46,982 nucleotides of DNA from an uncultured Oscillospiraceae bacterium (GCA_934572465.1 CAKTLG010000012.1:1-46982), one strand, 5' to 3'. Positions 35,401 through 42,940 are shown, numbered from the stretch's first letter. The notes: a model not told the origin generated them from the sequence alone. A program made the numbers and translations.

Positions 35401-35648
35401 CCGCACCCGCGCGGCACAAGTGCCGCTAATCAAAGGGGGCCATTCCCTTTTGCGAAAGAGAATGGCCCCCTTTTGATCCCCCAAGAGAAAGGCCGCATCG
35501 CCCGTCTCGGGCTCGAACAACTGCACACGCTGCGCAATGCACTGCCGTGTACATGGCTTCGCCATGAACCCCTGCTGTTCGCAGCTACTCTCAACCGCTC
35601 GCACTCCGTGAGGCGCGAGTGACGGTAGTAAGGCGACAGACTAGCTGC
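35401..35648. repeat. Inverted-repeat element, copy A
   Basis: About 248 bp, matching in reverse orientation the copy at 36171-36515. Shared blocks include CGTCACTCGCGCCTCAC, ATGGC.AAGCCATGTACA, and a terminal AAAGGGGG...CCCCCTTT hairpin. Unlike the AT-rich module they enclose, the repeats are GC-rich and divergent, with many mismatches and small gaps between copies. Confidence 0.75.
35432..35474. terminator. Hairpin at end of acyl-CoA ligase gene
   Basis: A 13-bp perfect stem (AAAGGGGGCCATT and its complement), extended by inner pairs, with TTTT on both outer flanks. It belongs to repeat copy A and also serves as terminator for the ligase transcript. Confidence 0.8.
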
Positions 35649-35654
35649 AAAACC

Positions 35655-35682
35655 AAAAACGACCGCATCAGCGGCCGTTTTT
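35655..35682 (-). terminator. Regulator 1 terminator, stop codon in loop
   Basis: On the minus strand AAAAACGGCCGC-TGAT-GCGGTCGTTTTT; the TGA of the RHH gene is inside the loop. The core is identical to the terminator of the XRE regulator at 39263-39290, including the G-T wobble. Confidence 0.85.
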
Positions 35683-35847
35683 CTCTATGGGAATTTCGCC
35701 GTGCTCCTGTTCAAAAACCGTGATGCGGCGTTTGATCATCTGCTCCAATTCACGGTTTTTGGTGCGTCCTTCGTATTCAGCGATATATCCAAGCTTCTCC
35801 AGCAGCACCGGATCAGTGCGCAGCGTGTAACGACTTTTCGGATCCAT
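35668..35847 (-). CDS. Ribbon-helix-helix regulator (module 1)
   Basis: 59-aa Arc/MetJ-type DNA-binding protein: strand RYTLRTD (about 6-12), then helices PVLLEKLGYIAEYEG and KNRELEQMIKRRITVFEQ. Start chosen at ATG 35847, which has GGGGG upstream; a TTG further out is in frame but extends into the -35 region of the facing gene. Diverges from the small conserved protein gene, with operator-like TGACGC boxes between. Its 3' end (EKNGR) is shared with the XRE regulator at 39049. Toxin-antitoxin antitoxins often have this fold, but no toxin is recognised. Confidence 0.7.
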   Translation of the reverse strand: MDPKSRYTLRTDPVLLEKLGYIAEYEGRTKNRELEQMIKRRITVFEQEHGEIPIEKNGR

Positions 35848-35860
35848 TTGCCAACCCCCA

Positions 35861-35929
35861 TGACGAAGTATTGACAAAATACTAGCGTCAAATTATACTA
35901 AAAGGAAAAAGTGACGCAATAATGACGCA
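35861..35929. promoter_or_regulatory. Divergent promoters and TGACGC operators (module 1)
   Basis: Plus promoter: TTGACA (35871-35876), 17-nt spacer, TATACT (35894-35899). Minus promoter: TTGCGT (35914-35919), 16-nt spacer, TATAAT (35892-35897); the two -10 regions overlap. Operator-like boxes: TGACGCA at 35912 and 35923 (11-bp spacing, one helical turn, a spacing usual for RHH operators), inverted GCGTCA at 35885, and TGACGAA at 35861. Binding there would block both promoters. Confidence 0.65.
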
Positions 35930-35946
35930 CAAAAGAGGGAAATAAA

Positions 35947-36141
35947 ATGATAACTTATCGAAACCTTTACCACAGCATGGTGCGCAGCATGAGTGAGGCC
36001 ATCGACCTTTATGATGAGGGCAAGGGCATTCTGGCTCGCGAAGTCCTGCAAAAAGCCCTGTTGGAAGCGGAAGAACAAGTCATTTCACGCGATATCATTC
36101 CCGACGAACCGATCGGCAGTACCGCCCCAACAGAGAACTGA
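35947..36141 (+). CDS. Conserved small helical protein (module 1)
   Basis: 64 aa, no recognised domain, predicted largely helical and acidic. About 84% identical over 60 residues to the protein at 38734-38961; the block MVRSMSEAIDLYDEGKGILA is unchanged, then DIIPDEP.GST. No signal peptide or membrane segment. ATG with AGAGGG. Divergent from the RHH gene, and expressed from a near-consensus promoter. Confidence 0.7.
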   Translation: MITYRNLYHSMVRSMSEAIDLYDEGKGILAREVLQKALLEAEEQVISRDIIPDEPIGSTAPTEN

Positions 36142-36170
36142 AAAAAATCGGGCGCGGCGCGCGAAGCAAT

Positions 36171-36515
36171 GCAGCTATGCAGGTCGTCTGCCGCCGTTCT
36201 AACGTCACTCGCGCCTCACGATAGTAAGGCGCGGTTGCAATCGGCTGCGACTCGCAGAGACTCATGGCGCAGCCATGTACACCGCACCTGATTCCGCAGG
36301 CTGTGCAGCTGTTCAAGATTGAGACTTCCAATGGGCGGGATCGAGGGGGAAGGCCCCTCGTCTTTCTCTCGGGGGATCTAAAGGGGGATACTCTCTTCGA
36401 AAAGAGAGTATCCCCCTTTTCAGCGCGGCACAAATGCCGCAGACCCCGCCGCACCTGTGCGGAAAAGAAAGGAGCATTCCTCCTCGGAAAGAGAACGGCC
36501 CCTTTGACTAACGCA
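36171..36515. repeat. Inverted-repeat element, copy B
   Basis: Opposite-orientation relative of copy A, with the same blocks (CGTCACTCGCGCCTCAC; CATGGCGCAGCCATGTACA) and a terminal hairpin at 36380-36419. The hairpin outer arms match copy A (AAAGGGGG/CCCCCTTT) but the inner arms differ on both sides (ATACTCTC with GAGAGTAT in B, CCATT with AATGG in A), so pairing is kept while sequence changes. A degenerate third hairpin lies at 36469-36515. Confidence 0.7.
36380..36419. terminator. Strong hairpin in repeat copy B
   Basis: Perfect 18-bp stem (AAAGGGGGATACTCTCTT and its complement, CGAA loop), ending in TTTT. Confidence 0.85.
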
Positions 36516-36547
36516 AATAAAGCCTTTTCATTTCCCCGCTTTTTGAG

Positions 36548-36553
36548 TATAAT
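36548..36553 (+). promoter_or_regulatory. recG -10 region
   Basis: TATAAT at 36548-36553 with a weak -35 (TTTTCA, 36525-36530, 17-nt spacing), 35 nt before recG. Confidence 0.45.
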
Positions 36554-36587
36554 GATCGAATACAATGCTTGTAAAGGGGGTGCTCGC

Positions 36588-38636
36588 ATGACGCCGCTCA
36601 GCACCGACATCCGCTACATCAAGGGCATCGGCGAGACGCGCGCCAAGGCGCTCTCGAAGCTCGGCATCACCGATCTGCGCGCCCTCCTCAATTACTTTCC
36701 CCGCGCCTATGAGGATCGCCGCGCGTACAAAAAGATCAGGGATCTTGTCCCCGGCGAAAATGCCTGCGTCCGCGCCGTCGTCGCGGGCGAACCGAAGCTC
36801 TCGCACATCCGCCGGGGGCTTGATCTTGTCAAGCTGCGCGCGGTCGACGAGACCGGCGCGCTCGAACTCACCTATTTCAACCAGTCCTACCTCAAAAACG
36901 CCTTCCACACCGGCGACGCCTACGTTTTCTACGGCCGCGCCGAGGGGAGCATGAACCGCCCCCAGATGAACAACCCCGTCTTCGAGCGCAAGGGCGCGGG
37001 AGCTGTCACGGGGCGCATCATGCCCGTTTACCCGCTGACGGCGGGCGTGAGCCAGTCGATGCTCTGCAAGGCCGTGGAACAGGGACTTGCAGCCTGCGCG
37101 GACGAGCTGCGCGACCTGCTGCCCGAGGAGGTTCGCCTTGCGCACGGACTCTGCCATGCGCGCTACGCCTATGAGAACATCCACTTTCCCGCGGACGACG
37201 AGGCCCTTGCCGCCGCGCAGCGGCGGCTCGCGTTCGAGGAGCTTTTCCTGCTGGCGATCGGCCTGCGCCTCCTGCGCGCGCGGCGCGTGAGCGCCGCGGG
37301 AAAGCGGTGCGAAAGGACAGATCCCGCGCCGTTTTACGCGGCGCTGCCCTTTGCGCTCACCGGCGCGCAGCGCCGCGCCATCGACGACGTTGCCCGCGAT
37401 CTGACCGGCGCGCGACCGATGAACCGGCTCGTACAGGGCGACGTCGGCTCGGGCAAAACGATGGTCGCTGCCGCCGCCATTTACATGGCCGCGCAGAGCG
37501 GCCTCCAGTGCGCGCTCATGGCGCCGACGGAGATCCTTGCCGAGCAGCATTACCGCTCGCTCGCCCCGCTGCTTACGCCGCTGGGCGTTTCCTGCGCGCT
37601 GCTGACGGCCTCGACGAAGGCGAAGGAGCGGCGTGCGCTGAACGAGCAGCTTCAGACCGGCGGGCTGTCGCTCGTCATCGGCACGCACGCACTGCTCTCG
37701 CCGGATGTGCAGTATCGGAATCTCGGCCTCGTCGTCACCGACGAGCAGCACCGCTTCGGCGTCGACCAGCGTGCCGCGCTCTCGGCCAAGGGCGAAAACC
37801 CGCATCTGCTCGTCATGTCCGCAACACCCATCCCGCGCACGCTCGCGCTGATGATCTACGGCGATCTCGACGTTTCCGTCCTCGACGAGCTGCCGCCCGG
37901 GCGGCAGCGAATCGACACCTTTGCCGTGCCGTCAAGCTATCACGCGCGCGTCTACGCCTTTTTGCGCAAGCTCGTTGCCGAGGGTCGTCAGGCCTACATC
38001 GTCTGCCCCATGGTCGCGGAGAACGACGAGCTGCCCGATGAGCGCAAGGCCGTCACCGCCTACGCGGAAACGCTGCAAAGGGACGTTTTTCCCGATCTGC
38101 GCGTCGCGCCCATCCACGGCCGGATGAAGCCGAAGGAGAAGGACGCCGTCATGCGCGCCTTCGCCGCGCACGAGCTCGACGTGCTCGTTTCCACCACCGT
38201 CATCGAGGTCGGCGTCGACGTGCCGAACGCCGCGCTCATGCTCATCGAAAACGCCGAGTGCTTCGGCCTCTCCCAGCTCCACCAGCTGCGCGGCCGCGTC
38301 GGGCGCGGACAGCACAAGTCCTACTGCGTGCTCGTTTCCGACAATCAGGGCGAGGAGAACAAGCGGCGGCTCAAGGTCATGGCCGCGACGAACGACGGCT
38401 TCGCCATCGCGGAGGAGGATCTCAAGCTGCGCGGGCCGGGCGACTTTTTCGGCTCGCGCCAGCACGGCTTGCCCGCGCTGCGCGTGGCCGACCTCTCGTG
38501 CGATCTTTCCCTCCTGCACGACGCGCAGTCCGCCGCCGAGGATCTGCTGGCCGCCGACCCCGCGCTTGCGCGCCATCCGCTGCTCCGCGCCCGCGTCGAG
38601 CTGCTTTTCGAGCTGAACGCCGGCGCGATGAACTGA
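36588..38636 (+). CDS. recG: ATP-dependent DNA helicase RecG
   Basis: 682-aa branch-migrating helicase that remodels replication forks and Holliday junctions. An N-terminal wedge/OB region (about 60-160) precedes the two RecA-like domains. Walker A GDVGSGKT is at about 284-291, DEQHRFG near 385, TATPIPRTL near 410, and motif VI QLRGRVGRG near 567; all helicase motifs are intact. ATG at 36588 with AAAGGGGG; the same frame stays open upstream through repeat B but without homology. Flanked on both sides by copies of the small module. Confidence 0.95.
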   Translation: MTPLSTDIRYIKGIGETRAKALSKLGITDLRALLNYFPRAYEDRRAYKKIRDLVPGENACVRAVVAGEPKLSHIRRGLDLVKLRAVDETGALELTYFNQSYLKNAFHTGDAYVFYGRAEGSMNRPQMNNPVFERKGAGAVTGRIMPVYPLTAGVSQSMLCKAVEQGLAACADELRDLLPEEVRLAHGLCHARYAYENIHFPADDEALAAAQRRLAFEELFLLAIGLRLLRARRVSAAGKRCERTDPAPFYAALPFALTGAQRRAIDDVARDLTGARPMNRLVQGDVGSGKTMVAAAAIYMAAQSGLQCALMAPTEILAEQHYRSLAPLLTPLGVSCALLTASTKAKERRALNEQLQTGGLSLVIGTHALLSPDVQYRNLGLVVTDEQHRFGVDQRAALSAKGENPHLLVMSATPIPRTLALMIYGDLDVSVLDELPPGRQRIDTFAVPSSYHARVYAFLRKLVAEGRQAYIVCPMVAENDELPDERKAVTAYAETLQRDVFPDLRVAPIHGRMKPKEKDAVMRAFAAHELDVLVSTTVIEVGVDVPNAALMLIENAECFGLSQLHQLRGRVGRGQHKSYCVLVSDNQGEENKRRLKVMAATNDGFAIAEEDLKLRGPGDFFGSRQHGLPALRVADLSCDLSLLHDAQSAAEDLLAADPALARHPLLRARVELLFELNAGAMN

Positions 38637-38696
38637 GCCGCAGGAAACGTCAGACCTCGGACTTAATGGCATTCAGTGGATCCTGATGCAAAAGAG

Positions 38697-38720
38697 CCTG
38701 CCCTGTTTGAACGGGGCAGG
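38697..38720 (-). terminator. Terminator of small protein gene 2
   Basis: On the minus strand CCTGCCCCGT-TCAA-ACAGGGCAGG, a 10-bp stem (one G-T pair) followed by CTCTTTT, 13 nt after the stop of the small gene at 38734. Confidence 0.75.
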
Positions 38721-38733
38721 TCCTCTCTGCATT

Positions 38734-38961
38734 TTATGAACTGCTTTCATGGGCGAGGGACAAATTGTCTCCGTTCCCTGCCGGATCCGTACTGCCGGTC
38801 GGTTCGTCGGGGATGATATCCTGCGCAATGACTTGCTCTTCCGCTTCCAGCAGCGCTTTCTGCATGACCTCGCGCGCGAGAATACCTTTGCCCTCGTCGT
38901 AAAGGTCGATCGCCTCGCTCATGCTGCGCACCATCAAATGGTATAAGGTCTTATAAGTCAC
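38734..38961 (-). CDS. Conserved small helical protein (module 2)
   Basis: 75 aa from GTG 38961 (AGAGGTGG at 8 nt); the first 60 residues match module 1's protein, with a distinct C-terminal tail (NGDNLSLAHESSS). Divergent from the XRE regulator. The promoter is visible on the minus strand: TTGCAT (39008-39013), 17-nt spacer, TAAACT (38985-38990). The frame could extend to an ATG at 39006, but that start overlaps the promoter and adds unrelated residues. Confidence 0.7.
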   Translation of the reverse strand: MTYKTLYHLMVRSMSEAIDLYDEGKGILAREVMQKALLEAEEQVIAQDIIPDEPTGSTDPAGNGDNLSLAHESSS

Positions 38962-38984
38962 CGTCCTCACCACCTCTTTTGTAC

Positions 38985-39038
38985 AGTTTAGAACAAAACA
39001 TTCCAAAATGCAATAGAATAATTTGTTCTACGTATACT
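38985..39038. promoter_or_regulatory. Divergent control region with inverted repeat (module 2)
   Basis: A perfect 9-bp inverted repeat TAGAACAAA (38989-38997) and TTTGTTCTA (39022-39030), 33 bp (about three helical turns) centre to centre, covers the small-gene promoter. A TATACT at 39033-39038 would start regulator mRNA at about 39045, next to its start codon, implying a leaderless or near-leaderless transcript. Likely XRE-regulator operator. Confidence 0.6.
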
Positions 39039-39048
39039 GTATTCGGTG

Positions 39049-39276
39049 ATGGACGTGAAAAGATACCGGCGCATCCGTGATCTGCGGGAGGATGCCGATC
39101 TGACGCAGCGTCAGGTCGGTGAAGCGATCAATGTTCCGCAGCGCACATACGCATATTATGAAAGCGGCGAAAGAATGCTGCCGCCGCATGTTCTGTGCGC
39201 GCTCGCTGATCTTTACGACGTCAGCGTCGACTATCTGCTGGAACGAACCGATAAAAGGAATGAAAACGGCCGCTGA
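39049..39276 (+). CDS. XRE-family HTH regulator (module 2)
   Basis: 75-aa Cro/CI-type DNA-binding protein. The helix-turn-helix covers about 12-62: LREDADLTQRQVGEAINVPQ..TYAYYESGERM then LADLYDVSVDYLLERTD. ATG 39049 (a GTG at 39046 is also possible; no Shine-Dalgarno, probably leaderless). Ends NENGR with the stop in the loop of a terminator identical to that of the RHH regulator. Divergent from the small protein gene. Confidence 0.88.
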   Translation: MDVKRYRRIRDLREDADLTQRQVGEAINVPQRTYAYYESGERMLPPHVLCALADLYDVSVDYLLERTDKRNENGR

Positions 39277-39290
39277 TGCGGTCGTTTTTT
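39263..39290 (+). terminator. Regulator 2 terminator, stop codon in loop
   Basis: AAAACGGCCGC-TGAT-GCGGTCGTTTTTT; the TGA of the XRE gene is in the loop. Identical over its core to the RHH terminator at 35655-35682 on the other strand. Confidence 0.85.
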
Positions 39291-39305
39291 GTTTCGATAC
39301 ACAAC

Positions 39306-39331
39306 AAAGGAGGGGCCTGCGCCCCTCCTTT
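39306..39331. terminator. folA terminator
   Basis: Perfect 11-bp stem AAAGGAGGGGC / GCCCCTCCTTT with a CTGC loop, 6 nt from the folA stop. Confidence 0.85.
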
Positions 39332-39336
39332 GCAAT

Positions 39337-39810
39337 TCATCTGCGAACGTAATCGATGTATTGGAATTTAAGGCCGTTCTCCTCCATGACCCCGCTCTCG
39401 CGCTCGACGCGCCAGTCGGGGCTGTTGGCAAGACAGGGGAAAAAGCTGTCGGCCTCCGCGTCGGCGTCGACCATCGTGACGTAGACGCGCTCGCAGCGGT
39501 CGAGCAGCGCCATGTAGACGCTCGCCCCGCCGATGACGATGGCGTCGTCCCCGCCGAGGGCGGCGGCCTCGGCAAACGAATGGACGACCTCCGCGCCCGG
39601 GACGGCGAGCGCGCGGTGCGAGAGGATGATGTTGCGCCGGTCCTTGAGCGGCCTCCCGCCCGGGAAGGTCTCGAGCGTTTTGCGCCCGAGGATGACGGTC
39701 CTGCCGAGCGTCATCGCGCGGAAGCGCTTATGGTCGGCGGAGATGTGGAACAGCAGCGCGCCGTCGCGGCCGATGCCCCAGCTTCTGGATACGCAGACGA
39801 TAGCAGTCAT
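39337..39810 (-). CDS. folA: Dihydrofolate reductase
   Basis: 157 aa, reduces dihydrofolate to tetrahydrofolate with NADPH. Key motifs: VSRSWGIGRDGALLFHI at the N-terminus (Met20-loop region; Trp follows a Ser instead of the more usual Asn), GRKTLETFPGGRPL, and IVIGGASVYMALL. Pairs with thyA, which generates dihydrofolate. 52 nt after thyA, with no promoter seen between, so probably co-transcribed. Confidence 0.92.
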   Translation of the reverse strand: MTAIVCVSRSWGIGRDGALLFHISADHKRFRAMTLGRTVILGRKTLETFPGGRPLKDRRNIILSHRALAVPGAEVVHSFAEAAALGGDDAIVIGGASVYMALLDRCERVYVTMVDADAEADSFFPCLANSPDWRVERESGVMEENGLKFQYIDYVRR

Positions 39811-39862
39811 AGTGTGTTTGCTCCGTAATTCTCTATGTAGATCCTGTGTCCGGCGGAGACCG

Positions 39863-40693
39863 TCAGACCGCGATGGGGATCTTATCCTCGAAGGGACTGT
39901 ACTGATAATTCTCCAGCCGAACGCTCGCGGGCGTGAAGGCGTAAAAGTCCGTCACGGCGGGGTCAAGGATAAAGCGCGGCGCGGGATGCTCAGGCTCCGC
40001 GAGCATCCTTTCGATGATGGGGATATGGCGGTCGTAAATGTGCGCGTCGGCGATGACGTGGACGAGCTCGCCGGCCCTGAGACCGCTCACCTGCGCGAAC
40101 ATATGCACGAGCACCGCGTACTGGCAGACGTTCCAGTTGTTGGCGGCGAGCATATCCTGACTGCGCTGGTTCAGAATGGCGTTGAGCGTATCGCCGGAGA
40201 CGTTGAACGTCATGGAATACGCACAGGGGTAGAGGTGCATCTCGTGCAGGTCCTCGAAATTGTAGAGATTCGTCAGAATGCGGCGCGAGGCGGGATCGTG
40301 CTTCAGATCGTAGAGCACGCGGTCGACCTGATCGAACATACCCTCCTTATATTGGTGCTTCACGCCGAGCTGATAGCCGTAGGCCTTGCCGATCGAGCCC
40401 GCTTCGTCCGCCCACGCGTCCCAGATGTGGGACGAAAGATCGCGGACGTTGTTCGATTTCTTCTGCCAGATCCAGAGCAGCTCGTCCACCGCGCTTTTGA
40501 GGTACGTGCGGCGCAGCGTCAGGATCGGGAACTCCTTTTGCAGATCGTAGCGGTTGACAATGCCGAATTTCTTGATCGTGTGGGCGGGCGTACCGTCCTC
40601 CCAGTGGGGACGGACGGTCAGCGCGTCGTCGCGCACGCCGTTTTGCAGGATATCGAGGCAGTTGGCGCGGAAGACCTGATCGGCGTAGCTCAT
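39863..40693 (-). CDS. thyA: Thymidylate synthase
   Basis: 276 aa, makes dTMP from dUMP using methylene-tetrahydrofolate. The active-site Cys is in LYPCAYSM (near 157), the dUMP-binding DLSSHIWD and NWNVCQYAVLVHMF segments are present, and FALHASP is varied. ATG at 40693 with GAGGAG; the upstream open frame is inside the racemase. thyA plus folA is a common folate pair. Reads as the ThyA type, not ThyX. Confidence 0.93.
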   Translation of the reverse strand: MSYADQVFRANCLDILQNGVRDDALTVRPHWEDGTPAHTIKKFGIVNRYDLQKEFPILTLRRTYLKSAVDELLWIWQKKSNNVRDLSSHIWDAWADEAGSIGKAYGYQLGVKHQYKEGMFDQVDRVLYDLKHDPASRRILTNLYNFEDLHEMHLYPCAYSMTFNVSGDTLNAILNQRSQDMLAANNWNVCQYAVLVHMFAQVSGLRAGELVHVIADAHIYDRHIPIIERMLAEPEHPAPRFILDPAVTDFYAFTPASVRLENYQYSPFEDKIPIAV

Positions 40694-40703
40694 GGCAGTC
40701 TCC

Positions 40704-41405
40704 TCATTTCGTTTCGCAGCCCGCGGCGCGGATGGCGGCCAGCGCCAGCTCGAGCGTCGGGTCGACGTTGGGATAGTCGAGATGATAGATGTCGAACGCG
40801 GGGGGCAGCTCCGTGCAGCCAAGGATGAGCACCTCGGCGCCGCGCGCGAGCAGATGCTCGCAGGCGGCGCGGAAGGCCGATGCGTCGTGCGCGAGGTCGC
40901 CGGCCTTGACGCCGTTGTAGATGATGTCCATGACTGCAGCCTGATCGCCGCCGTCGGGCGTGATGAGGTCTATGCCGCTGCCGGCGAACGTGCGCTGGTA
41001 GATGCCGGTCTGCACGGTGCCGTCGGTCGCAAGCAGGCCCGCGCATCTGACGCCGCGGGTCTTGAGCGCGTCGCGCGTGGCGGCGATCATGTGCAGCACG
41101 GGGATGGAGACGGACGAGGCCACCGCGTCGTAAAAGTTATGCGCGGTGTTGCACGGCATGATGAGAAGCTCCGCGCCGATGGATTCAAGGCGCCGCGCGC
41201 TTTTCACCATCTCGGGCACGGGGTCGGCGCCGCCGTGCAGCAGCGCCGCCGTGCGGTCGGCGATATTCGTGTTGGAGTCGATGCACACGCGCGGATGCTC
41301 CTGATCGCAGGCGGCGGCGGTGTGCAGCGTGATCTTCTGAAACAGATCGGCCGTGGCAAGGGGGCCCATGCCGCCAAGGATGCCGATGACCTTTTTCTCA
41401 CTCAT
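40704..41405 (-). CDS. Aspartate/glutamate racemase family protein
   Basis: 233 aa. The two catalytic cysteines appear in MPCNTAH (C85) and LGCTELP (C198), and the glycine-rich N-terminus ([15 protein letters not shown]) matches the aspartate-racemase type. Likely interconverts L- and D-aspartate or a related amino acid (D-Asp is used in peptidoglycan crossbridges), but the substrate is not certain. Starts MSEKKVIG at 41405, overlapping udp by 8 nt. Confidence 0.88.
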   Translation of the reverse strand: MSEKKVIGILGGMGPLATADLFQKITLHTAAACDQEHPRVCIDSNTNIADRTAALLHGGADPVPEMVKSARRLESIGAELLIMPCNTAHNFYDAVASSVSIPVLHMIAATRDALKTRGVRCAGLLATDGTVQTGIYQRTFAGSGIDLITPDGGDQAAVMDIIYNGVKAGDLAHDASAFRAACEHLLARGAEVLILGCTELPPAFDIYHLDYPNVDPTLELALAAIRAAGCETK

Positions 41406-42228
41406 GGAGCAGCCCCTTTTCCTTCTGCTCAAGCAGCTTCTTCTTATCCTCCGGCAGCGCCGCAAGCTCGCGGTCGCGCAGGATGATGCGCTTGAGCCCC
41501 TCGACGGCGACCTTGACGGAGGCGGTGGTGTCCTCGCTCATGTCCTGATCGAGCCCCGCCTTCTCGCGCTCCTGATTCCATACGACGTGGAAGCACGAGC
41601 CACAGCGGCAGCCGAGCGCGGCGGCCACGACGAACATCGCCGCGGACTCCATCTCGCTGGCCTTGACGCCCAGACGCTTCCAGCTCTCCCACTTTTGCAG
41701 CAGCTCATAGTAAACGGGGCTCTTTTCCGGGCTGTGCTGGCCGTAGAAGCTGTCCTTGCACTGCACGACGCCCGTGTGCGTCGGATAGCCGAGGGCAAGG
41801 GACGCGTCGCGCAGGGCGAGCGTGAGGTCAAAGTCCGCGACGGCGGGGAACTCGATGGGCGCGTATTCGAGCGAGGTGTGCTCGTAGCGGATCGCGCCGG
41901 TGGCGACGACGATGTCGCCCGACTTGACGGCAAGGTCGATGCCGCCGCAGGTGCCCGTGCGGATGAACGTGTCCGCCCCGAGCTGGTGCAGCTCCTCCAT
42001 GGCAATGGACGCCGACGGCCCGCCGATGCCCGTGGAGCAGACCGAGACCTTTTCGCCCAGCAGTGTGCCGGTATAGGTGGTGTACTCGCGGTTGCGCGCG
42101 ACAAGGTGCGCATCGTCGAACAGCGCGGCGATCGACGGGCAGCGGCCCGGGTCGCCGGGCAGGATCACGTAGCGGCCTACCTCGCCCTGCGCGCAGTGGA
42201 TATGATAAAGACGTTCCAGTTCATGCAT
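41398..42228 (-). CDS. udp: Nucleoside phosphorylase (uridine phosphorylase type)
   Basis: 276 aa, splits nucleosides with phosphate to base and (deoxy)ribose-1-phosphate. The phosphate loop GDPGRCPSI is at about 25-33, the TGTCGGID motif near 93, and the C-terminal [13 protein letters not shown] at about 190-202. The type-I family covers uridine and purine substrates; uridine phosphorylase is the best guess. First gene of the minus-strand udp-racemase-thyA-folA operon; links base salvage to thymidylate synthesis. Confidence 0.88.
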   Translation of the reverse strand: MHELERLYHIHCAQGEVGRYVILPGDPGRCPSIAALFDDAHLVARNREYTTYTGTLLGEKVSVCSTGIGGPSASIAMEELHQLGADTFIRTGTCGGIDLAVKSGDIVVATGAIRYEHTSLEYAPIEFPAVADFDLTLALRDASLALGYPTHTGVVQCKDSFYGQHSPEKSPVYYELLQKWESWKRLGVKASEMESAAMFVVAAALGCRCGSCFHVVWNQEREKAGLDQDMSEDTTASVKVAVEGLKRIILRDRELAALPEDKKKLLEQKEKGLLHE

Positions 42229-42266
42229 GATGAAAGCGCTCCTTCTATCAAATAATACGACGTTAT

Positions 42267-42295
42267 ATTATAGCAAACCCGCGCGCGATGCGCAA
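42267..42295 (-). promoter_or_regulatory. udp operon promoter
   Basis: On the minus strand TTGCGC (42290-42295), 17-nt spacer, TATAAT (42267-42272), 38 nt before udp. Confidence 0.65.
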
Positions 42296-42331
42296 TACGC
42301 AGGCAGGACAGAATGTGAAAAAACGCGCGTG

Positions 42332-42358
42332 TTAGCACTCTCTTCGAAAGAGTGCTAA
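42332..42358. promoter_or_regulatory. CIRCE operator (HrcA site)
   Basis: TTAGCACTC-N9-GAGTGCTAA, the exact consensus. It puts the Hsp20 gene under HrcA heat-shock repression. It also resembles a promoter around it (TTAGCA, 18-nt spacer, TAAAAT at 42353-42358), so the operator may sit on the promoter itself. Confidence 0.95.
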
Positions 42359-42408
42359 AATTCATAGTCTGTTCATCGAAAGATGTATTTTTGTTCACAG
42401 GGCGGGGC

Positions 42409-42414
42409 TATACT
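42409..42414 (+). promoter_or_regulatory. Alternative hsp20 -10 region
   Basis: TATACT at 42409-42414 with no good -35; a second candidate start downstream of CIRCE. Confidence 0.3.
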
Positions 42415-42499
42415 CACAATTGTTCCGAGAGGAACGGAAGAAACGTACACCAAGCGGCGGCGAAAGCAGCCGCAGGAATAGAATCAGGAGGTATTGATC

Positions 42500-42940
42500 A
42501 TGTTTGAACTCAGACCCTTTGAACGCAGAAACAACCGCATGGGCGCTTATGACCCGTGGAACGAAATGGAGCGCGCCTTCTTCGGCGACGGCGCATGGAG
42601 CCGCGAGCTGAGCGCTTTCAAGACCGATATTCAGGACAAGGGCGACAGCTTCCTGCTGGAAGCCGACCTGCCGGGCTTTAAGAAGGAGGACATCCACGTC
42701 GACCTTGACGGCGACACCATGACCATCCGCGCCGAGCGCCACAGCGAGCACGAGGATCAGGACAAGAAGGGTTCCTACGTCCGCTGCGAACGCAGCTACG
42801 GCAGCTACGAGCGCGCGTTCGACGTTTCCGGCATCGATGCCCCGCAGATCACCGCGCAGTATGCCGACGGCGTGCTCAAGCTGAACATGCCCAAGAAGAA
42901 CGCCGCGGTCAGCGGCACCAAGCAGATCGAGATCCAGTAG
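42500..42940 (+). CDS. Small heat-shock protein Hsp20
   Basis: 146-aa chaperone that holds unfolding proteins. The alpha-crystallin domain spans about 35-135 (FLLEADLPGFKKEDIHVDLDG; YADGVLKLNMPKK), with a short C-terminal tail ending TKQIEIQ. ATG 42500 with AGGAGG. Under a perfect CIRCE site, so HrcA heat-shock regulated. Followed by two terminators. Confidence 0.93.
   Translation: MFELRPFERRNNRMGAYDPWNEMERAFFGDGAWSRELSAFKTDIQDKGDSFLLEADLPGFKKEDIHVDLDGDTMTIRAERHSEHEDQDKKGSYVRCERSYGSYERAFDVSGIDAPQITAQYADGVLKLNMPKKNAAVSGTKQIEIQ

Noticed and set aside
35338..35604. Small protein frames in repeats A (minus) and B (plus) with similar translations (MAKPCT... / MAQPCT...)
   Set aside because: Similarity follows from the DNA repeat; neither has a ribosome site, and the frames run into the ligase end and recG respectively.
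35668..36141. Classical toxin-antitoxin locus call for module 1
   Set aside because: The layout fits partly (RHH protein plus small protein), but the genes are divergent and not co-directional, and the small protein resembles no known toxin, so it is left as unknown.
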